A DNA stretch of 64,000 bases. It comes from Kiloniella laminariae DSM 19542 (GTDB taxonomy: Bacteria; Pseudomonadota; Alphaproteobacteria; Kiloniellales; Kiloniellaceae). Under the pieces are notes generated by a model, which made no database searches, was not told the origin of the DNA, and saw only the letters and a program-made list of their open reading frames with translations. Of this stretch, positions 1-8,291 are shown piece by piece; the first letter of the stretch is position 1, and each line of letters begins with the position of its first letter. The DNA lies in contig NZ_KB893167.1 of the NCBI RefSeq assembly GCF_000374005.1, forward strand, positions 109,529 to 173,528. Direction: 5' to 3'. The position numbers and the translations under genes are program-made.

Positions 1-394
1 GATTGCGGTTCGTCGTGTACGTTTGGGTCTGCTGTTGTCTGAAGTCGGTACTAAGAACCAGATTGAAGTGACCCAGGATGAGCTGAATTCAGCTCTGTTG
101 CAGGAAGCGCGCAACTACCCTGGTCAAGAGCAAGCTGTCTTTGAATTCTATCAGAAGAACCCGCAGGCAATTGCCAATCTGCGTGCGCCAGTCTTTGAGG
201 ACAAGGTCGTCAATTACATCGTTGACCTCGCCAAGGTAACTGAGAAATCAATGTCTCCTGACGAGCTGCGCAAGGCCTTTGAAGCGGAAGGCGTTTCGAC
301 TTCCGATGATAAGCCTGCAAAAAAAGCAGCCGCTAAAAAAGCACCAGCAAAAAAGCCTGCTGCCAAGAAAGCGAAAGCTGACGCGGAAGCATAA
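1..394 (+). CDS. tig: Trigger factor, C-terminal end (5'-truncated)
   Basis: The reading frame is open from base 2 (IAVRRVRLGLLLSEVG) to a TAA at 392-394, so only about 130 C-terminal residues are present. The R-R-V-R-L-G-L-L-L-S-E-V-G stretch followed by a helical segment is characteristic of the trigger factor C-terminal chaperone domain. The last 30 or so residues are a Lys/Ala-rich tail (PAKKAAAKKAPAKK type), common in alphaproteobacterial homologues and probably disordered. Trigger factor is the ribosome-bound chaperone and prolyl isomerase acting on nascent chains. Its position directly before clpP-clpX-lon is the conserved proteostasis order. The ribosome-binding and PPIase domains lie outside the window. 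Confidence 0.93.
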   Translation, partial: IAVRRVRLGLLLSEVGTKNQIEVTQDELNSALLQEARNYPGQEQAVFEFYQKNPQAIANLRAPVFEDKVVNYIVDLAKVTEKSMSPDELRKAFEAEGVSTSDDKPAKKAAAKKAPAKKPAAKKAKADAEA

Positions 395-425
395 GAATTC
401 TGCTTTTGAAAGCTAACGTGTTTGT

Positions 426-456
426 ATGGGTTGTGCGAATCTATCGCGCAACCCAT
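426..456 (+). terminator. Hairpin after tig
   Basis: A 12-bp stem pairs ATGGGTTGTGCG (426-437) with CGCGCAACCCAT (445-456), with one G-T wobble and a 7-nt loop. It begins about 30 nt after the tig stop. Only a short T-rich stretch follows, so it may attenuate between tig and clpP rather than end transcription fully. Confidence 0.55.
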
Positions 457-516
457 ATTACTTTCTGAGACATATAGTTAAGTTGTCCAAGACACGCGTA
501 TTTCTAAGAGGAAGCC

Positions 517-1158
517 ATGAGTGATCCCCGCGATATATTTATGAATACACTTGTCCCCATGGTCGTTGAGCAGACGAGCAGAGGGGAACGTTCTTACGAT
601 ATTTACTCCCGGCTTCTAAAAGAGCGTATTATTTTTCTGACTGGTCAGGTTCATGACCAGGTAGCGAGTCTGATTTGCGCTCAGTTGCTGTTTCTGGAGT
701 CAGAAAACCCTAAAAAGGATATTTCCTTCTACATCAACTCTCCGGGCGGTGTTGTGACAGCTGGTTTGGCTATGTACGACACGATGCAGTACATCAAGCC
801 GCAGGTCTCGACCGTTTGTGTCGGTCAGGCTGCTTCTGCTGGTTCTCTCCTGTTAATGGCTGGTGCCAAGGGCAAGCGCTATGCCTTGCCAAATGCCAAG
901 GTTATGATCCACCAGCCGTCTGGTGGTTTCCAGGGGCAGGCAACAGACATTGAGATCCATGCCAAGGAGATCATCAAGACACGATCCCGTCTGAATGATC
1001 TCTACGCCAAACACACAGGTCAGCCGATTGAGAAAATTGAAGCCGGTATGGAGCGTGATAATTTCATGTCTCCAGAAGAAGCTTTGGCATTCGGTCTGAT
1101 CGATGAGGTGGTTTCGCACCGCAAGGCTGATGTGGAGAGTGAAGGTTCTTCATCCTGA
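517..1158 (+). CDS. clpP: ATP-dependent Clp protease proteolytic subunit
   Basis: ClpP is the serine peptidase tetradecamer that degrades proteins unfolded by ClpX or ClpA in the cytoplasm. The 213-residue product has the usual length. The catalytic triad reads S107 (in GQAASAGS), H132 (MIHQPSGG) and D181 ([10 protein letters not shown]). The spacings of 25 and 49 residues match the E. coli enzyme. The FYINSPGG oxyanion region is at about 71-78. The ATG at 517 follows AAGAGGAAG, a good ribosome binding site. clpX lies 206 bases downstream on the same strand, so the two are probably co-expressed, although the gap could hold a separate clpX promoter. Confidence 0.98.
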   Translation: MSDPRDIFMNTLVPMVVEQTSRGERSYDIYSRLLKERIIFLTGQVHDQVASLICAQLLFLESENPKKDISFYINSPGGVVTAGLAMYDTMQYIKPQVSTVCVGQAASAGSLLLMAGAKGKRYALPNAKVMIHQPSGGFQGQATDIEIHAKEIIKTRSRLNDLYAKHTGQPIEKIEAGMERDNFMSPEEALAFGLIDEVVSHRKADVESEGSSS

Positions 1159-1364
1159 TAAGGGCGGACCCGATTCACAGGGATAGGTATTTTCCTGTTG
1201 GGAAGAGTTCATTAACGAAGGTTTGTTATCCTTCGGGAAAAGAGGGCGAATATGATGGGTGTTAATCCCGAATTTGCTTTGATAATGGACAATTTACCAT
1301 TGTGTGGGTCGGGTCGGTCTGTCAACATACCCTTGATGGGAATTGATTTCGAGGCTCAAACGTA

Positions 1365-2630
1365 ATGTCAAAATCGAGCGGTAACGACTCGAAAAATACT
1401 CTCTACTGTTCCTTCTGTGGCAAGAGCCAGCATGAAGTCCGCAAGCTTATTGCGGGACCCACCGTCTTTATTTGTGACGAGTGTGTCGAACTTTGTATGG
1501 ATATCATTCGTGAAGAACATAAATCATCACTGGTAAAATCGGGCGACGGAGTGCCATCGCCTCAGGATATCTGTGATGTGTTAAATGATTATGTCATTGG
1601 TCAGACACACGCCAAAAAAGTTCTCTCGGTCGCGGTTCACAACCACTACAAGCGGCTGGCGCATGGGAATAAAACTGGCGATGTGGAGTTGGCAAAGTCG
1701 AACATCATGCTGGTCGGTCCGACGGGTTGCGGTAAAACGCTTTTGGCCCAAACATTGGCCCGTATTCTTGATGTGCCCTTTACCATGGCAGATGCAACGA
1801 CCTTGACCGAGGCTGGTTATGTCGGAGAGGATGTGGAAAACATCATTCTCAAGCTTCTGCAGTCTGCCGATTACAATGTTGAACGTGCCCAAAGAGGGAT
1901 CGTTTACATTGATGAAGTGGACAAGATCAGCAGGAAGTCTGATAACCCTTCGATTACCCGGGATGTATCGGGTGAAGGTGTCCAGCAGGCACTTCTGAAG
2001 ATTATGGAAGGGACTGTTGCTTCGGTTCCGCCTCAGGGTGGACGCAAGCATCCGCAACAGGAATTCCTCCAGGTCGACACCACGAATATTCTCTTTATCT
2101 GTGGTGGGGCCTTCGCGGGTCTCGACAAGATTATCTCAACACGAGGCAAGGGATCTTCTATTGGTTTCGGTGCTGATGTGCAGGGGCCGGATGAGCGTCG
2201 TATGGGCGATATTCTGCGGGAAATTGAACCTGAGGATCTTCTCAAGTTCGGATTGATTCCCGAGTTTGTCGGAAGACTGCCTGTTGTTGCTACTCTGGAA
2301 GATCTGGACGCAGATGCTCTGATCGAAATTCTCTCGCAACCGAAGAATGCGCTGGTCAAGCAGTACAAGCGTCTCTTTGAGATGGAGAATGTAAATCTGA
2401 GTTTCTCGGATGGGGCTTTGCTTGAGATTGCGAAAAAGGCGATCGATCGTAAAACCGGAGCACGCGGACTGCGCTCTATCATGGAAAGTATCCTTCTGGA
2501 TACGATGTATGAGCTCCCTGGTTTGAAGGGTGTCGAGGAAATCGTCATTAACAGTGAGGTTGTGGTGGGTAAAGCCAAGCCGCTTCACATCTATGGCGAC
2601 AGCAAGGAAGATACCGGAACAGATTCCTGA
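1365..2630 (+). CDS. clpX: ATP-dependent Clp protease ATP-binding subunit ClpX
   Basis: ClpX is the AAA+ unfoldase that recognises tagged substrates such as ssrA and feeds them to ClpP. The N-terminal zinc-binding domain has C15, C18, C37 and C40. Walker A is GPTGCGKT (118-125), Walker B is VYIDE (180-184), pore loop 1 is GYVG (151-154), the RKH loop is at 227-229 and the ClpP-docking IGF tripeptide is at 266-268. The sensor II motif GARGLR lies near the C terminus. The length of 421 residues is normal. The start ATG at 1365 directly precedes [10 protein letters not shown]. All hallmark elements are intact, so the ClpXP machine should be functional. Confidence 0.98.
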   Translation: MSKSSGNDSKNTLYCSFCGKSQHEVRKLIAGPTVFICDECVELCMDIIREEHKSSLVKSGDGVPSPQDICDVLNDYVIGQTHAKKVLSVAVHNHYKRLAHGNKTGDVELAKSNIMLVGPTGCGKTLLAQTLARILDVPFTMADATTLTEAGYVGEDVENIILKLLQSADYNVERAQRGIVYIDEVDKISRKSDNPSITRDVSGEGVQQALLKIMEGTVASVPPQGGRKHPQQEFLQVDTTNILFICGGAFAGLDKIISTRGKGSSIGFGADVQGPDERRMGDILREIEPEDLLKFGLIPEFVGRLPVVATLEDLDADALIEILSQPKNALVKQYKRLFEMENVNLSFSDGALLEIAKKAIDRKTGARGLRSIMESILLDTMYELPGLKGVEEIVINSEVVVGKAKPLHIYGDSKEDTGTDS

Positions 2631-2671
2631 TTTATCTTCGTAGGTGCCATTGATCGGCACTTGAAGATAAA
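2631..2671 (+). promoter_or_regulatory. Long inverted repeat after clpX overlapping a possible lon promoter
   Basis: Immediately after the clpX stop, TTTATCTTC (2631-2639) is perfectly complementary to GAAGATAAA (2663-2671). Inside it GTGCC (2644-2648) pairs with GGCAC (2656-2660) around a 7-nt loop. No T-run follows. The right half contains CTTGAAG (2660-2666), which with TATCTA (2683-2688) gives a -35/-10-like pair spaced by 16 bases; CTTGAA is also the -35 core of heat-shock promoters. It could be a clpX 3' hairpin, an operator over the lon promoter, or both. Confidence 0.4.
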
Positions 2672-2707
2672 GGAAGGTTTCATATCTATCATTTGTTTTG
2701 TTTTATT

Positions 2708-2730
2708 GGGGGGTGATTGTTTCATCCCCC
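2708..2730 (+). other. GC-rich hairpin in the lon leader
   Basis: GGGGGGTGA (2708-2716) pairs with TCATCCCCC (2722-2730) with one G-T wobble and a 5-nt loop. It is 36 bases before the lon start and just before GAACCTGC. A T-rich stretch precedes it rather than follows it on the plus strand, so it looks more like a leader structure than a terminator of clpX. Confidence 0.4.
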
Positions 2731-2766
2731 GAACCTGCTTTTAAGCCAGTGTGCTTGTGAGGATAC

Positions 2767-5166
2767 ATGTTAGAAATTTCTCACGGTGATGTTTATCCCG
2801 TTCTCCCCCTGCGCGACATTGTGGTTTTCCCACATATGATTGTGCCTCTTTTTGTTGGCCGCGATAAATCGGTCCGGGCACTGGAAGACGTGATGAAAGA
2901 CGACAAGCAGATCCTGCTTGTCACACAAAAGAATGCATCACAGGATGATCCAAGCCCGTCTGATATCTATAGTGTCGGGACCATCGGGACCGTGCTTCAG
3001 CTTCTGAAGCTGCCGGACGGCACTGTAAAGGTTCTGGTGGAAGGGGCCAAGCGTGCCCGGATTACCAAGTTCTCGGAAAATGATGAGTTTTTCCAGGCGG
3101 AAGCCATTCCCCTTGATGATAGCGAAGGGGATGAAAAGGAACTTGATGCGCTTTCTCGCAGTGTGGTTTCGCAGTTTGAGCAATATATCAAGCTCAACAA
3201 GAAGATTCCGCCCGAGGTTCTTGTCTCGATTAATCAGATAGACGAATCTGGCAAGCTGGCAGACACAGTCGCTTCGCACCTGACGTTGAAGATTGCCGAG
3301 AAGCAGGAGCTGCTTGAATGTGCCACGATCGCCGAGCGGTTGGAGAAGATCTACGGCTTCATGGAAGGCGAGATCGGGGTGCTGCAGGTTGAGAAGCGTA
3401 TTCGTAACCGCGTGAAGCGGCAGATGGAGAAGACCCAGCGCGAGTATTACCTCAATGAACAGCTCAAGGCGATTCAGAAAGAGCTGGGTGAGGGTGAAGA
3501 CGGGCGCGACGAGCTGGCGGAGATCGAGGAGAAGATCTCCAAAACCAAGTTGACCAAGGAAGCCATGGAAAAGGCCACTGCCGAGCTGAAAAAGCTCCGC
3601 AATATGAGCCCCATGTCAGCCGAGGCGACGGTCGTCCGGAATTATCTCGACTGGATGCTTTCTATTCCCTGGAAAAAACGCACAAAGATTAAGAAAGACA
3701 TCCCCAATGCCGGACTGGTTCTTGATAAAGAACATTTCGGCCTCAAAGAGGTTAAGGAACGTATCCTTGAGTATCTCGCTGTGCAGCAGCGGATGCAAAA
3801 AGTAAAGGGGCCGATTCTCTGTCTGGTTGGGCCGCCTGGTGTTGGTAAAACTTCTCTGGGGAAATCTATTGCCCAGGCAACCGGCCGGAACTTTGTCCGC
3901 ATGAGCCTTGGTGGTGTGCGGGATGAATCCGAAGTTCGCGGACACCGTCGGACCTATATTGGCTCCATGCCGGGCAAGGTGATCCAGGGGATGAAGAAGG
4001 CGAAGTCTTCCAATCCGCTTTTCCTGCTGGACGAGATTGACAAGCTTGGCAATGACTGGCGCGGTGACCCGTCTTCTGCACTGCTTGAGGTTCTGGATCC
4101 GGAACAGAACAACACTTTTAACGATCATTATCTGGAAGTTGATTATGATCTTTCTGATGTGATGTTCGTGACGACCGCGAATTCACTTCGCATGCCGCAG
4201 CCTTTGCTGGACCGGATGGAAATCATTCGGATTCCTGGTTATACCGAGGACGAGAAGCTCCAGATTGCCATTCGTCACCTGATTCCCAAGCAGTTAAAAG
4301 ACCACGGTGTCAAAGCTGGAGAGTGGAAGGTCGACGACGAAGCACTGCGCAAGTTGATTCAGCACTATACCCGGGAATCCGGTGTGCGTAATCTTGAGCG
4401 GGAAATCGCCAAGCTGTTGCGCAAGGCCATCAAGGACATCGAGATGGGTGTGACAGAGTCGGTTCACGTGACAGTGGACAATCTGGGTGATTTTGCCGGT
4501 ATTCAGCGCTATCGCTATGGCGAGGCTGAGCAAGAAGATCTGGTTGGTGTTGTTACTGGTCTGGCCTGGACAGAAGTTGGTGGTGAGTTGCTGACCATCG
4601 AATCTGTTACTGTTGCCGGAAAGGGGAAGGTTTCCTCGACGGGTAAACTGGGCGATGTGATGAAAGAATCGATCCAGGCAGCAGAATATTTTGTCAAAAG
4701 TCGCAGTCTTGATTTTGGTATCAAGCCATCGCTCTTTGATAAAAAGGATATTCACGTACACGTTCCCGAGGGAGCTACGCCCAAAGATGGTCCTTCAGCA
4801 GGGGTGGCGATGGTCACGTCCATCGTTTCTGTCCTGACAGGAACGCCGATTCGACACGATGTCGCGATGACTGGTGAAGTCACACTGCGTGGTCGGGTTC
4901 TGCCAATCGGTGGTTTGAAGGAAAAACTTCTTGCGGCTCTTCGCGGGAATATCAAGACGGTCGTGATCCCGAAGGAAAACGAAAAAGATCTTGCTGATAT
5001 CCCCGAGAATGTCCTGAAGGGACTGACCATAATTCCCTGTTCTACGGTAGATCAGGTGTTGAAAGAGGCACTTACAGAGACTCTGGTGCCTATTGAGGAC
5101 TGGGTTGAGGGAAGTGATGTTGAAAAGCGTCATGGAACAGACCTGGAGGGAGTTATTACGCACTAG
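2767..5166 (+). CDS. lon: ATP-dependent protease Lon
   Basis: Lon is a homohexameric AAA+ serine protease of the cytoplasm that removes damaged and short-lived regulatory proteins. The 799-residue product shows the N-terminal substrate-binding domain (about 10-200, starting [16 protein letters not shown]), a charged helical region (about 210-310), Walker A GPPGVGKT (355-362), Walker B FLLDEIDK, and the C-terminal peptidase domain. Catalytic S677 lies in [10 protein letters not shown] and K720 in [10 protein letters not shown], giving the Ser-Lys dyad with family spacing. The ATG at 2767 follows GTGAGGA. hup follows, the usual clpX-lon-hup order. Confidence 0.98.
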   Translation: MLEISHGDVYPVLPLRDIVVFPHMIVPLFVGRDKSVRALEDVMKDDKQILLVTQKNASQDDPSPSDIYSVGTIGTVLQLLKLPDGTVKVLVEGAKRARITKFSENDEFFQAEAIPLDDSEGDEKELDALSRSVVSQFEQYIKLNKKIPPEVLVSINQIDESGKLADTVASHLTLKIAEKQELLECATIAERLEKIYGFMEGEIGVLQVEKRIRNRVKRQMEKTQREYYLNEQLKAIQKELGEGEDGRDELAEIEEKISKTKLTKEAMEKATAELKKLRNMSPMSAEATVVRNYLDWMLSIPWKKRTKIKKDIPNAGLVLDKEHFGLKEVKERILEYLAVQQRMQKVKGPILCLVGPPGVGKTSLGKSIAQATGRNFVRMSLGGVRDESEVRGHRRTYIGSMPGKVIQGMKKAKSSNPLFLLDEIDKLGNDWRGDPSSALLEVLDPEQNNTFNDHYLEVDYDLSDVMFVTTANSLRMPQPLLDRMEIIRIPGYTEDEKLQIAIRHLIPKQLKDHGVKAGEWKVDDEALRKLIQHYTRESGVRNLEREIAKLLRKAIKDIEMGVTESVHVTVDNLGDFAGIQRYRYGEAEQEDLVGVVTGLAWTEVGGELLTIESVTVAGKGKVSSTGKLGDVMKESIQAAEYFVKSRSLDFGIKPSLFDKKDIHVHVPEGATPKDGPSAGVAMVTSIVSVLTGTPIRHDVAMTGEVTLRGRVLPIGGLKEKLLAALRGNIKTVVIPKENEKDLADIPENVLKGLTIIPCSTVDQVLKEALTETLVPIEDWVEGSDVEKRHGTDLEGVITH

Positions 5167-5245
5167 TTTGTGCTTTTTGTGGGGCAAGTTTGGCGGAGAT
5201 AGATAAAATGCCGCCAAAACCCTTGAGATTCGGTCGTTTCTTACA

Positions 5246-5275
5246 TTGACGTCGAGATAGGAAGCGATCTACAAT
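5246..5275 (+). promoter_or_regulatory. hup promoter
   Basis: TTGACG (5246-5251) and TACAAT (5270-5275) are near-consensus sigma70-type boxes with an 18-base spacer. The predicted transcript start near 5282 gives a leader of about 60 nt before the HU start codon, so hup has its own strong promoter independent of lon. Confidence 0.75.
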
Positions 5276-5343
5276 CACCGCACAATCAAGAAGTCGTGAG
5301 ACATTTTTCAAACTTATCCCGTTTAAATAGAGGGGGGGTCAAC

Positions 5344-5616
5344 ATGAATAAAAATGATTTGGTCGCTGCAGTTGCAGAGAAAACTGGTCTGTCTAAAGCA
5401 GATGCTGGCAAAGCTGTAGATGGCGTTTTTGACGCTGTGACAGATGCACTGAAAGGTGGTGATGAGGTTCGCCTTGTTGGCTTCGGTACTTTCAGTGTTG
5501 CAGCTCGGGCAGCTTCACAGGGTCGTAACCCACGTACAGGTGAGGTTATCCAGATCCCTGCTTCCAAGCAGCCAAAGTTCAAAGCAGGCAAAGGCCTGAA
5601 AGACGCTGTAAACTAA
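5344..5616 (+). CDS. hup: DNA-binding protein HU
   Basis: HU is the small dimeric nucleoid protein that bends DNA without strict sequence specificity. The 90-residue product is full length: N-terminal helices (MNKNDLVAAVAEKTGLSKAD), the FGTF turn (47-50) and the arm motif RNPRTG (61-66), whose proline intercalates into DNA. An in-frame upstream start exists at 5296, but the ATG at 5344 is preceded by AGAGGGGGG and gives the conserved MNKN N terminus, so I chose it. It has its own promoter and a strong terminator, as expected for an abundant protein. Confidence 0.97.
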   Translation: MNKNDLVAAVAEKTGLSKADAGKAVDGVFDAVTDALKGGDEVRLVGFGTFSVAARAASQGRNPRTGEVIQIPASKQPKFKAGKGLKDAVN

Positions 5617-5641
5617 GTTTAACTGTTTGTAGCTATTAGAA

Positions 5642-5677
5642 AAAACCGGTTGGCACTATGCCAGCCGGTTTTTTTTT
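5642..5677 (+). terminator. Rho-independent terminator of hup
   Basis: AAAACCGGTTGGC pairs with GCCAGCCGGTTTT (one G-T wobble) around ACTAT, followed by a run of T to 5677. This is a textbook intrinsic terminator 26 bases after the hup stop. Confidence 0.9.
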
Positions 5678-5751
5678 ATTTTGTCATATTTTCCTCTTGC
5701 CATGCCCGGCGAATCACCTTAAAAGCTCCTTCATCAGACGGGACGTCTGGT

Positions 5752-5827
5752 GGGCGATTAGCTCAGTTGGTAGAGCATCTCGTTTACACCGAGAGGGTCG
5801 GCAGTTCGAGCCTGTCATCGCCCACCA
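5752..5827 (+). tRNA. tRNA-Val (UAC)
   Basis: The cloverleaf folds with acceptor GGGCGAT/ATCGCCC, a D arm GCTCAGTTGGTAGAGC, an anticodon arm CTCG-TTTACAC-CGAG (anticodon TAC), a T loop with TTCGAGC and a genomically encoded ACCA end. It reads GUA and, by wobble, other valine codons. Unusually, the 10 bases before the acceptor stem (GACGTCTGGT, 5742-5751) are the exact reverse complement of the 10 bases that start with its ACCA end (5824-5833), so the precursor could form a 17-bp extended stem. Confidence 0.97.
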
Positions 5828-5838
5828 GACGTCTTGAT

Positions 5839-5870
5839 AAAAAGCGCTTCATTCGTGAAGCGCTTTTTTT
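5839..5870 (+). terminator. Rho-independent terminator after tRNA-Val
   Basis: AAAAAGCGCTTCA pairs with TGAAGCGCTTTTT around a TTCG tetraloop and is followed by T residues to 5870. It starts 11 bases after the tRNA. Confidence 0.93.
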
Positions 5871-6276
5871 GCGTCTTTATTATGGCTCCTTGGTAGTATG
5901 GTGAAGAGGGGCAAAAAAGGCTGTACTTCTTTTGAGAAGCGGCTTTCTTTTCGAAGGCGAGGGGCTATTTAATTGTTGGAAAGTCCGTAACTGTTTCTGG
6001 GGGCTATTCACTGTATCGCTTCCCCGGGTTTATTCTGACCCATGTTTATTCTGATAGCAGAGGGAAAAAGGATTCTGTTTTCCACTGTTTCGGGCATTGG
6101 ATTGCTGCTTTTATTCCCCGTAAATCGATTCGTCATTCTATTGAAGTAAAAGGATTTTCTGCCTTTTTGTGACTTTATTCAGAAAAGCTGTAAAAAAACT
6201 TTCGAAATTGGATTCAGTTGCTTGACAGGGGCAGGACACTACATTAAACAAACCCTCGTCCGCAGGGACGGTTTGT
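5871..6276. other. Gene-free stretch between tRNA-Val and tRNA-Asp
   Basis: These 406 bases hold no convincing coding region in any frame; the one long frame here simply runs through the tRNA-Val gene. I see an 11-base direct repeat GTTTATTCTGA at 6028-6038 and 6044-6054, a shorter repeat GGGGCTATT at 5961-5969 and 6000-6008, and the tRNA-Asp promoter at its right end. Nothing else is recognisable. Confidence 0.6.
6222..6250 (+). promoter_or_regulatory. Promoter of the tRNA-Asp pair
   Basis: A perfect TTGACA (6222-6227) is followed after 17 bases by TAAACA (6245-6250). Transcription would start near 6257, about 20 bases before the first tRNA-Asp. Confidence 0.65.
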
Positions 6277-6353
6277 GGGGGTGTAGCTCAGTTGGTTAGA
6301 GCGCTGGCCTGTCACGCCAGAGGTCGCGAGTTCAAGTCTCGTCATCCTCGCCA
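6277..6353 (+). tRNA. tRNA-Asp (GUC), copy 1
   Basis: The 77-nt gene has acceptor GGGGGTG/CATCCTC (with G-T pairs), D arm GCTCAGTTGGTTAGAGC, anticodon arm CTGGC-CTGTCAC-GCCAG (anticodon GTC), T arm GCGAG-TTCAAGT-CTCGT and encoded CCA. It decodes GAC and GAU. The sequence is identical to the second copy 29 bases downstream. Confidence 0.96.
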
Positions 6354-6382
6354 TACAACCGTTCATCGATGGCACCTGCTGC

Positions 6383-6459
6383 GGGGGTGTAGCTCAGTTG
6401 GTTAGAGCGCTGGCCTGTCACGCCAGAGGTCGCGAGTTCAAGTCTCGTCATCCTCGCCA
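6383..6459 (+). tRNA. tRNA-Asp (GUC), copy 2
   Basis: This is an exact duplicate of the preceding tRNA-Asp, including the encoded CCA. Both copies probably come from one primary transcript started at the TTGACA promoter. No clear intrinsic terminator follows; the next 100 bases are AT-rich. Confidence 0.96.
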
Positions 6460-6594
6460 TCACTTCTCAAAATATATTCCCTTCGAAAATAATACTTATT
6501 TAAAGAACTTGAGGCAACATGGTCTGCTTCGGGTTATACTTGATTCCTTTACTCGGAATACACGATTTTTTTAGGAATTGTGGCGATTCTATGT

Positions 6595-6623
6595 TTGCTT
6601 ATGTCGCCTATGGGCGATATTAA
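6595..6623 (+). promoter_or_regulatory. Candidate nuo operon promoter
   Basis: TTGCTT (6595-6600) and TATTAA (6618-6623) are spaced by 17 bases, about 100 bases before nuoA. A short hairpin, ATGTCGCC/GGCGATAT with a TATG loop (6601-6620), fills the spacer. Neither box is close to consensus, so this is only a candidate; the rest of 6460-6720 shows no other clear site. Confidence 0.3.
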
Positions 6624-6720
6624 GTACGTACCAAAAAAATAGGGCCGGTTAAGGCATCTTGTCATTTTCGACATGAAAGGCGATTTACGCAATTCCCATT
6701 GTGTAGATTGTATTGGAGAG

Positions 6721-7092
6721 ATGGGCTTAGATGGGATGTTGGCAGAATATCTGCCAATTCTGATCTTCCTCGGAATTGCGGTAGGTCTTGCTATCGTTAT
6801 GATGATGGCTTCCGTCATCATGGCAAAGCAGCACCCCGATTCAGAAAAGATCAGTTCTTATGAATGTGGCTTCGAGGCATTTGACGATGCGCGTGGCCGC
6901 TTTGATGTTCGCTTCTACTTGGTAGCAATCCTCTTCATTATTTTTGACCTTGAAGTTGCCTTCCTGTTTCCCTGGGCCGTCTCACTGAGTGATGTCGGCC
7001 TGTTCGGTTTCTGGTCGATGGTGATCTTTCTGGTTATCTTGACGATCGGGTTTGCTTACGAATGGAAGAAAGGGGCTTTGGAATGGGAGTAA
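6721..7092 (+). CDS. nuoA: NADH-quinone oxidoreductase subunit A
   Basis: NuoA is a small three-helix membrane subunit of complex I beside the quinone channel. The 123-residue protein has helix 1 at [13 protein letters not shown], the conserved loop YECGF (C49) with [15 protein letters not shown], then two further helices including [12 protein letters not shown]. The start is uncertain: ATG at 6721 has GGAGAG immediately before it, ATG at 6736 (MLAEYLPIL) gives the usual family N terminus, and a frame extension to 6673 has no ribosome site. It is the first gene of a 14-gene operon. Confidence 0.95.
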   Translation: MGLDGMLAEYLPILIFLGIAVGLAIVMMMASVIMAKQHPDSEKISSYECGFEAFDDARGRFDVRFYLVAILFIIFDLEVAFLFPWAVSLSDVGLFGFWSMVIFLVILTIGFAYEWKKGALEWE

Positions 7093-7637
7093 TCTCTAAT
7101 CCGGCTCTCAAGGAAGGAGCGCCTCTGCCTCCTGGGCCAGCACAGGATCTCATCCTGAAAAGTGTTGGTGAGGAACTGGCAGAACGCGGTTTCGTTCTCG
7201 CACAGATGGACAAGCTGACAGGCTGGGCCCAGTCAGGTTCTTTGTGGCCGATGACCTTTGGTCTCGCCTGCTGTGCGGTTGAGATGATGCATGCGGCCTG
7301 TAGCCGATATGATATGGACCGTTTCGGGATGGTTTTCCGACCTTCTCCGCGTCAGTCTGATGTTATGATCGTTGCTGGAACTCTGACCAACAAGATGGCG
7401 CCGGCATTGCGCAAGGTCTATGACCAGATGCCGGAGCCGCGCTGGGTGATCTCCATGGGGTCCTGCGCCAACGGGGGAGGGTACTATCACTATTCCTATT
7501 CCGTGGTGCGTGGATGCGACCGTGTTGTTCCGGTGGATATCTATGTTCCTGGCTGTCCTCCAACTGCTGAAGCATTGATCTATGGTATCTTGCAGCTGCA
7601 GAAGAAAATCAAACGTACCGCGAAGTTCCGCAGGTAA
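7083..7637 (+). CDS. nuoB: NADH-quinone oxidoreductase subunit B
   Basis: NuoB carries the terminal [4Fe-4S] cluster N2 that passes electrons to quinone. C63, C64 (in LACCAVEMM), C128 (GSCANGGG) and C158 (VPGCPP) are the cluster ligands, at the same spacing as in E. coli. The start at 7083 is chosen because AAAGGGG sits 7 bases upstream; a longer frame from 7062 would run deeper into nuoA. The gene overlaps the end of nuoA by 10 bases, suggesting translational coupling. The product is 184 residues. Confidence 0.97.
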   Translation: MGVISNPALKEGAPLPPGPAQDLILKSVGEELAERGFVLAQMDKLTGWAQSGSLWPMTFGLACCAVEMMHAACSRYDMDRFGMVFRPSPRQSDVMIVAGTLTNKMAPALRKVYDQMPEPRWVISMGSCANGGGYYHYSYSVVRGCDRVVPVDIYVPGCPPTAEALIYGILQLQKKIKRTAKFRR

Positions 7638-7670
7638 GCCTAACGGCATCCCAAAAAACTGGTGAACTAT

Positions 7671-8291
7671 ATGAATCAGGCTTTATTGGACTTGGGCGAA
7701 TATATCGCCTCCGCCTTGGGAGAAGCGATTACTGGCACAGAGCTTAAGAACGACGAACTCGTTCTCTGGGCAAAACCAGATACGCTTCTCAAGGTGTTGA
7801 AGTTCCTTCGAGACAATCAGAATTGCCAGTTCCGGCAATTGGCAGAAGTAACGGCTGTGGATTATCCCAGCCGTGAAATGCGTTTTGAACTTGTCTATTG
7901 TCTTCTTTCGCTGACACATAATCAGCGGATCAAGGTCAAGATTGCTGCGACCGAAGAAGAGCCGGTTGACTCGGCTACTTCTCTTTTCAGTTCCGCAATC
8001 TGGTATGAGCGCGAAGTTTGGGATATGTACGGCATCTTCTTTGCCAACCATCCCGATCTGCGTCGTATCCTGACAGATTATGGTTTTGAGGGGCATCCTC
8101 TGCGCAAGGATTTCCCGCTGACTGGTTATGTCGAGGTCCGGTATGACGAAACGCAAAAGCGTGTTGTCTATGAGCCGGTCAAGCTCAGTCAGGAGTTCCG
8201 TAACTTTGATTTCTCCAGCCCTTGGGAAGGGATTGTCCAGCTTCCCGGTGACGAGAAAGCCGAGAAGGAAAAAGAAGGGGGCGCTGCTTAA
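7671..8291 (+). CDS. nuoC: NADH-quinone oxidoreductase subunit C
   Basis: NuoC is the 30-kDa-type peripheral subunit packing against NuoD at the quinone site. The 206-residue protein has the signature region [14 protein letters not shown] followed by [23 protein letters not shown]. It is a separate gene here, unlike the fused nuoCD of E. coli. An in-frame GTG at 7662 is possible, but ATG 7671 has GGTGA five bases before it. The final codons directly abut nuoD. Confidence 0.96.
   Translation: MNQALLDLGEYIASALGEAITGTELKNDELVLWAKPDTLLKVLKFLRDNQNCQFRQLAEVTAVDYPSREMRFELVYCLLSLTHNQRIKVKIAATEEEPVDSATSLFSSAIWYEREVWDMYGIFFANHPDLRRILTDYGFEGHPLRKDFPLTGYVEVRYDETQKRVVYEPVKLSQEFRNFDFSSPWEGIVQLPGDEKAEKEKEGGAA

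Noticed and set aside
1216..1235. Hairpin CGAAGG/CCTTCG between clpP and clpX
   Set aside because: Only six pairs and no T-run; too weak to call a terminator.
5650..5904. 84-codon open frame on the plus strand
   Set aside because: It runs through the hup terminator, the whole tRNA-Val and its terminator, and has no ribosome site.
5961..6054. Possible CRISPR or repeat array
   Set aside because: Only two copies of each short word, with unequal spacing; no array and no cas genes anywhere in the window.
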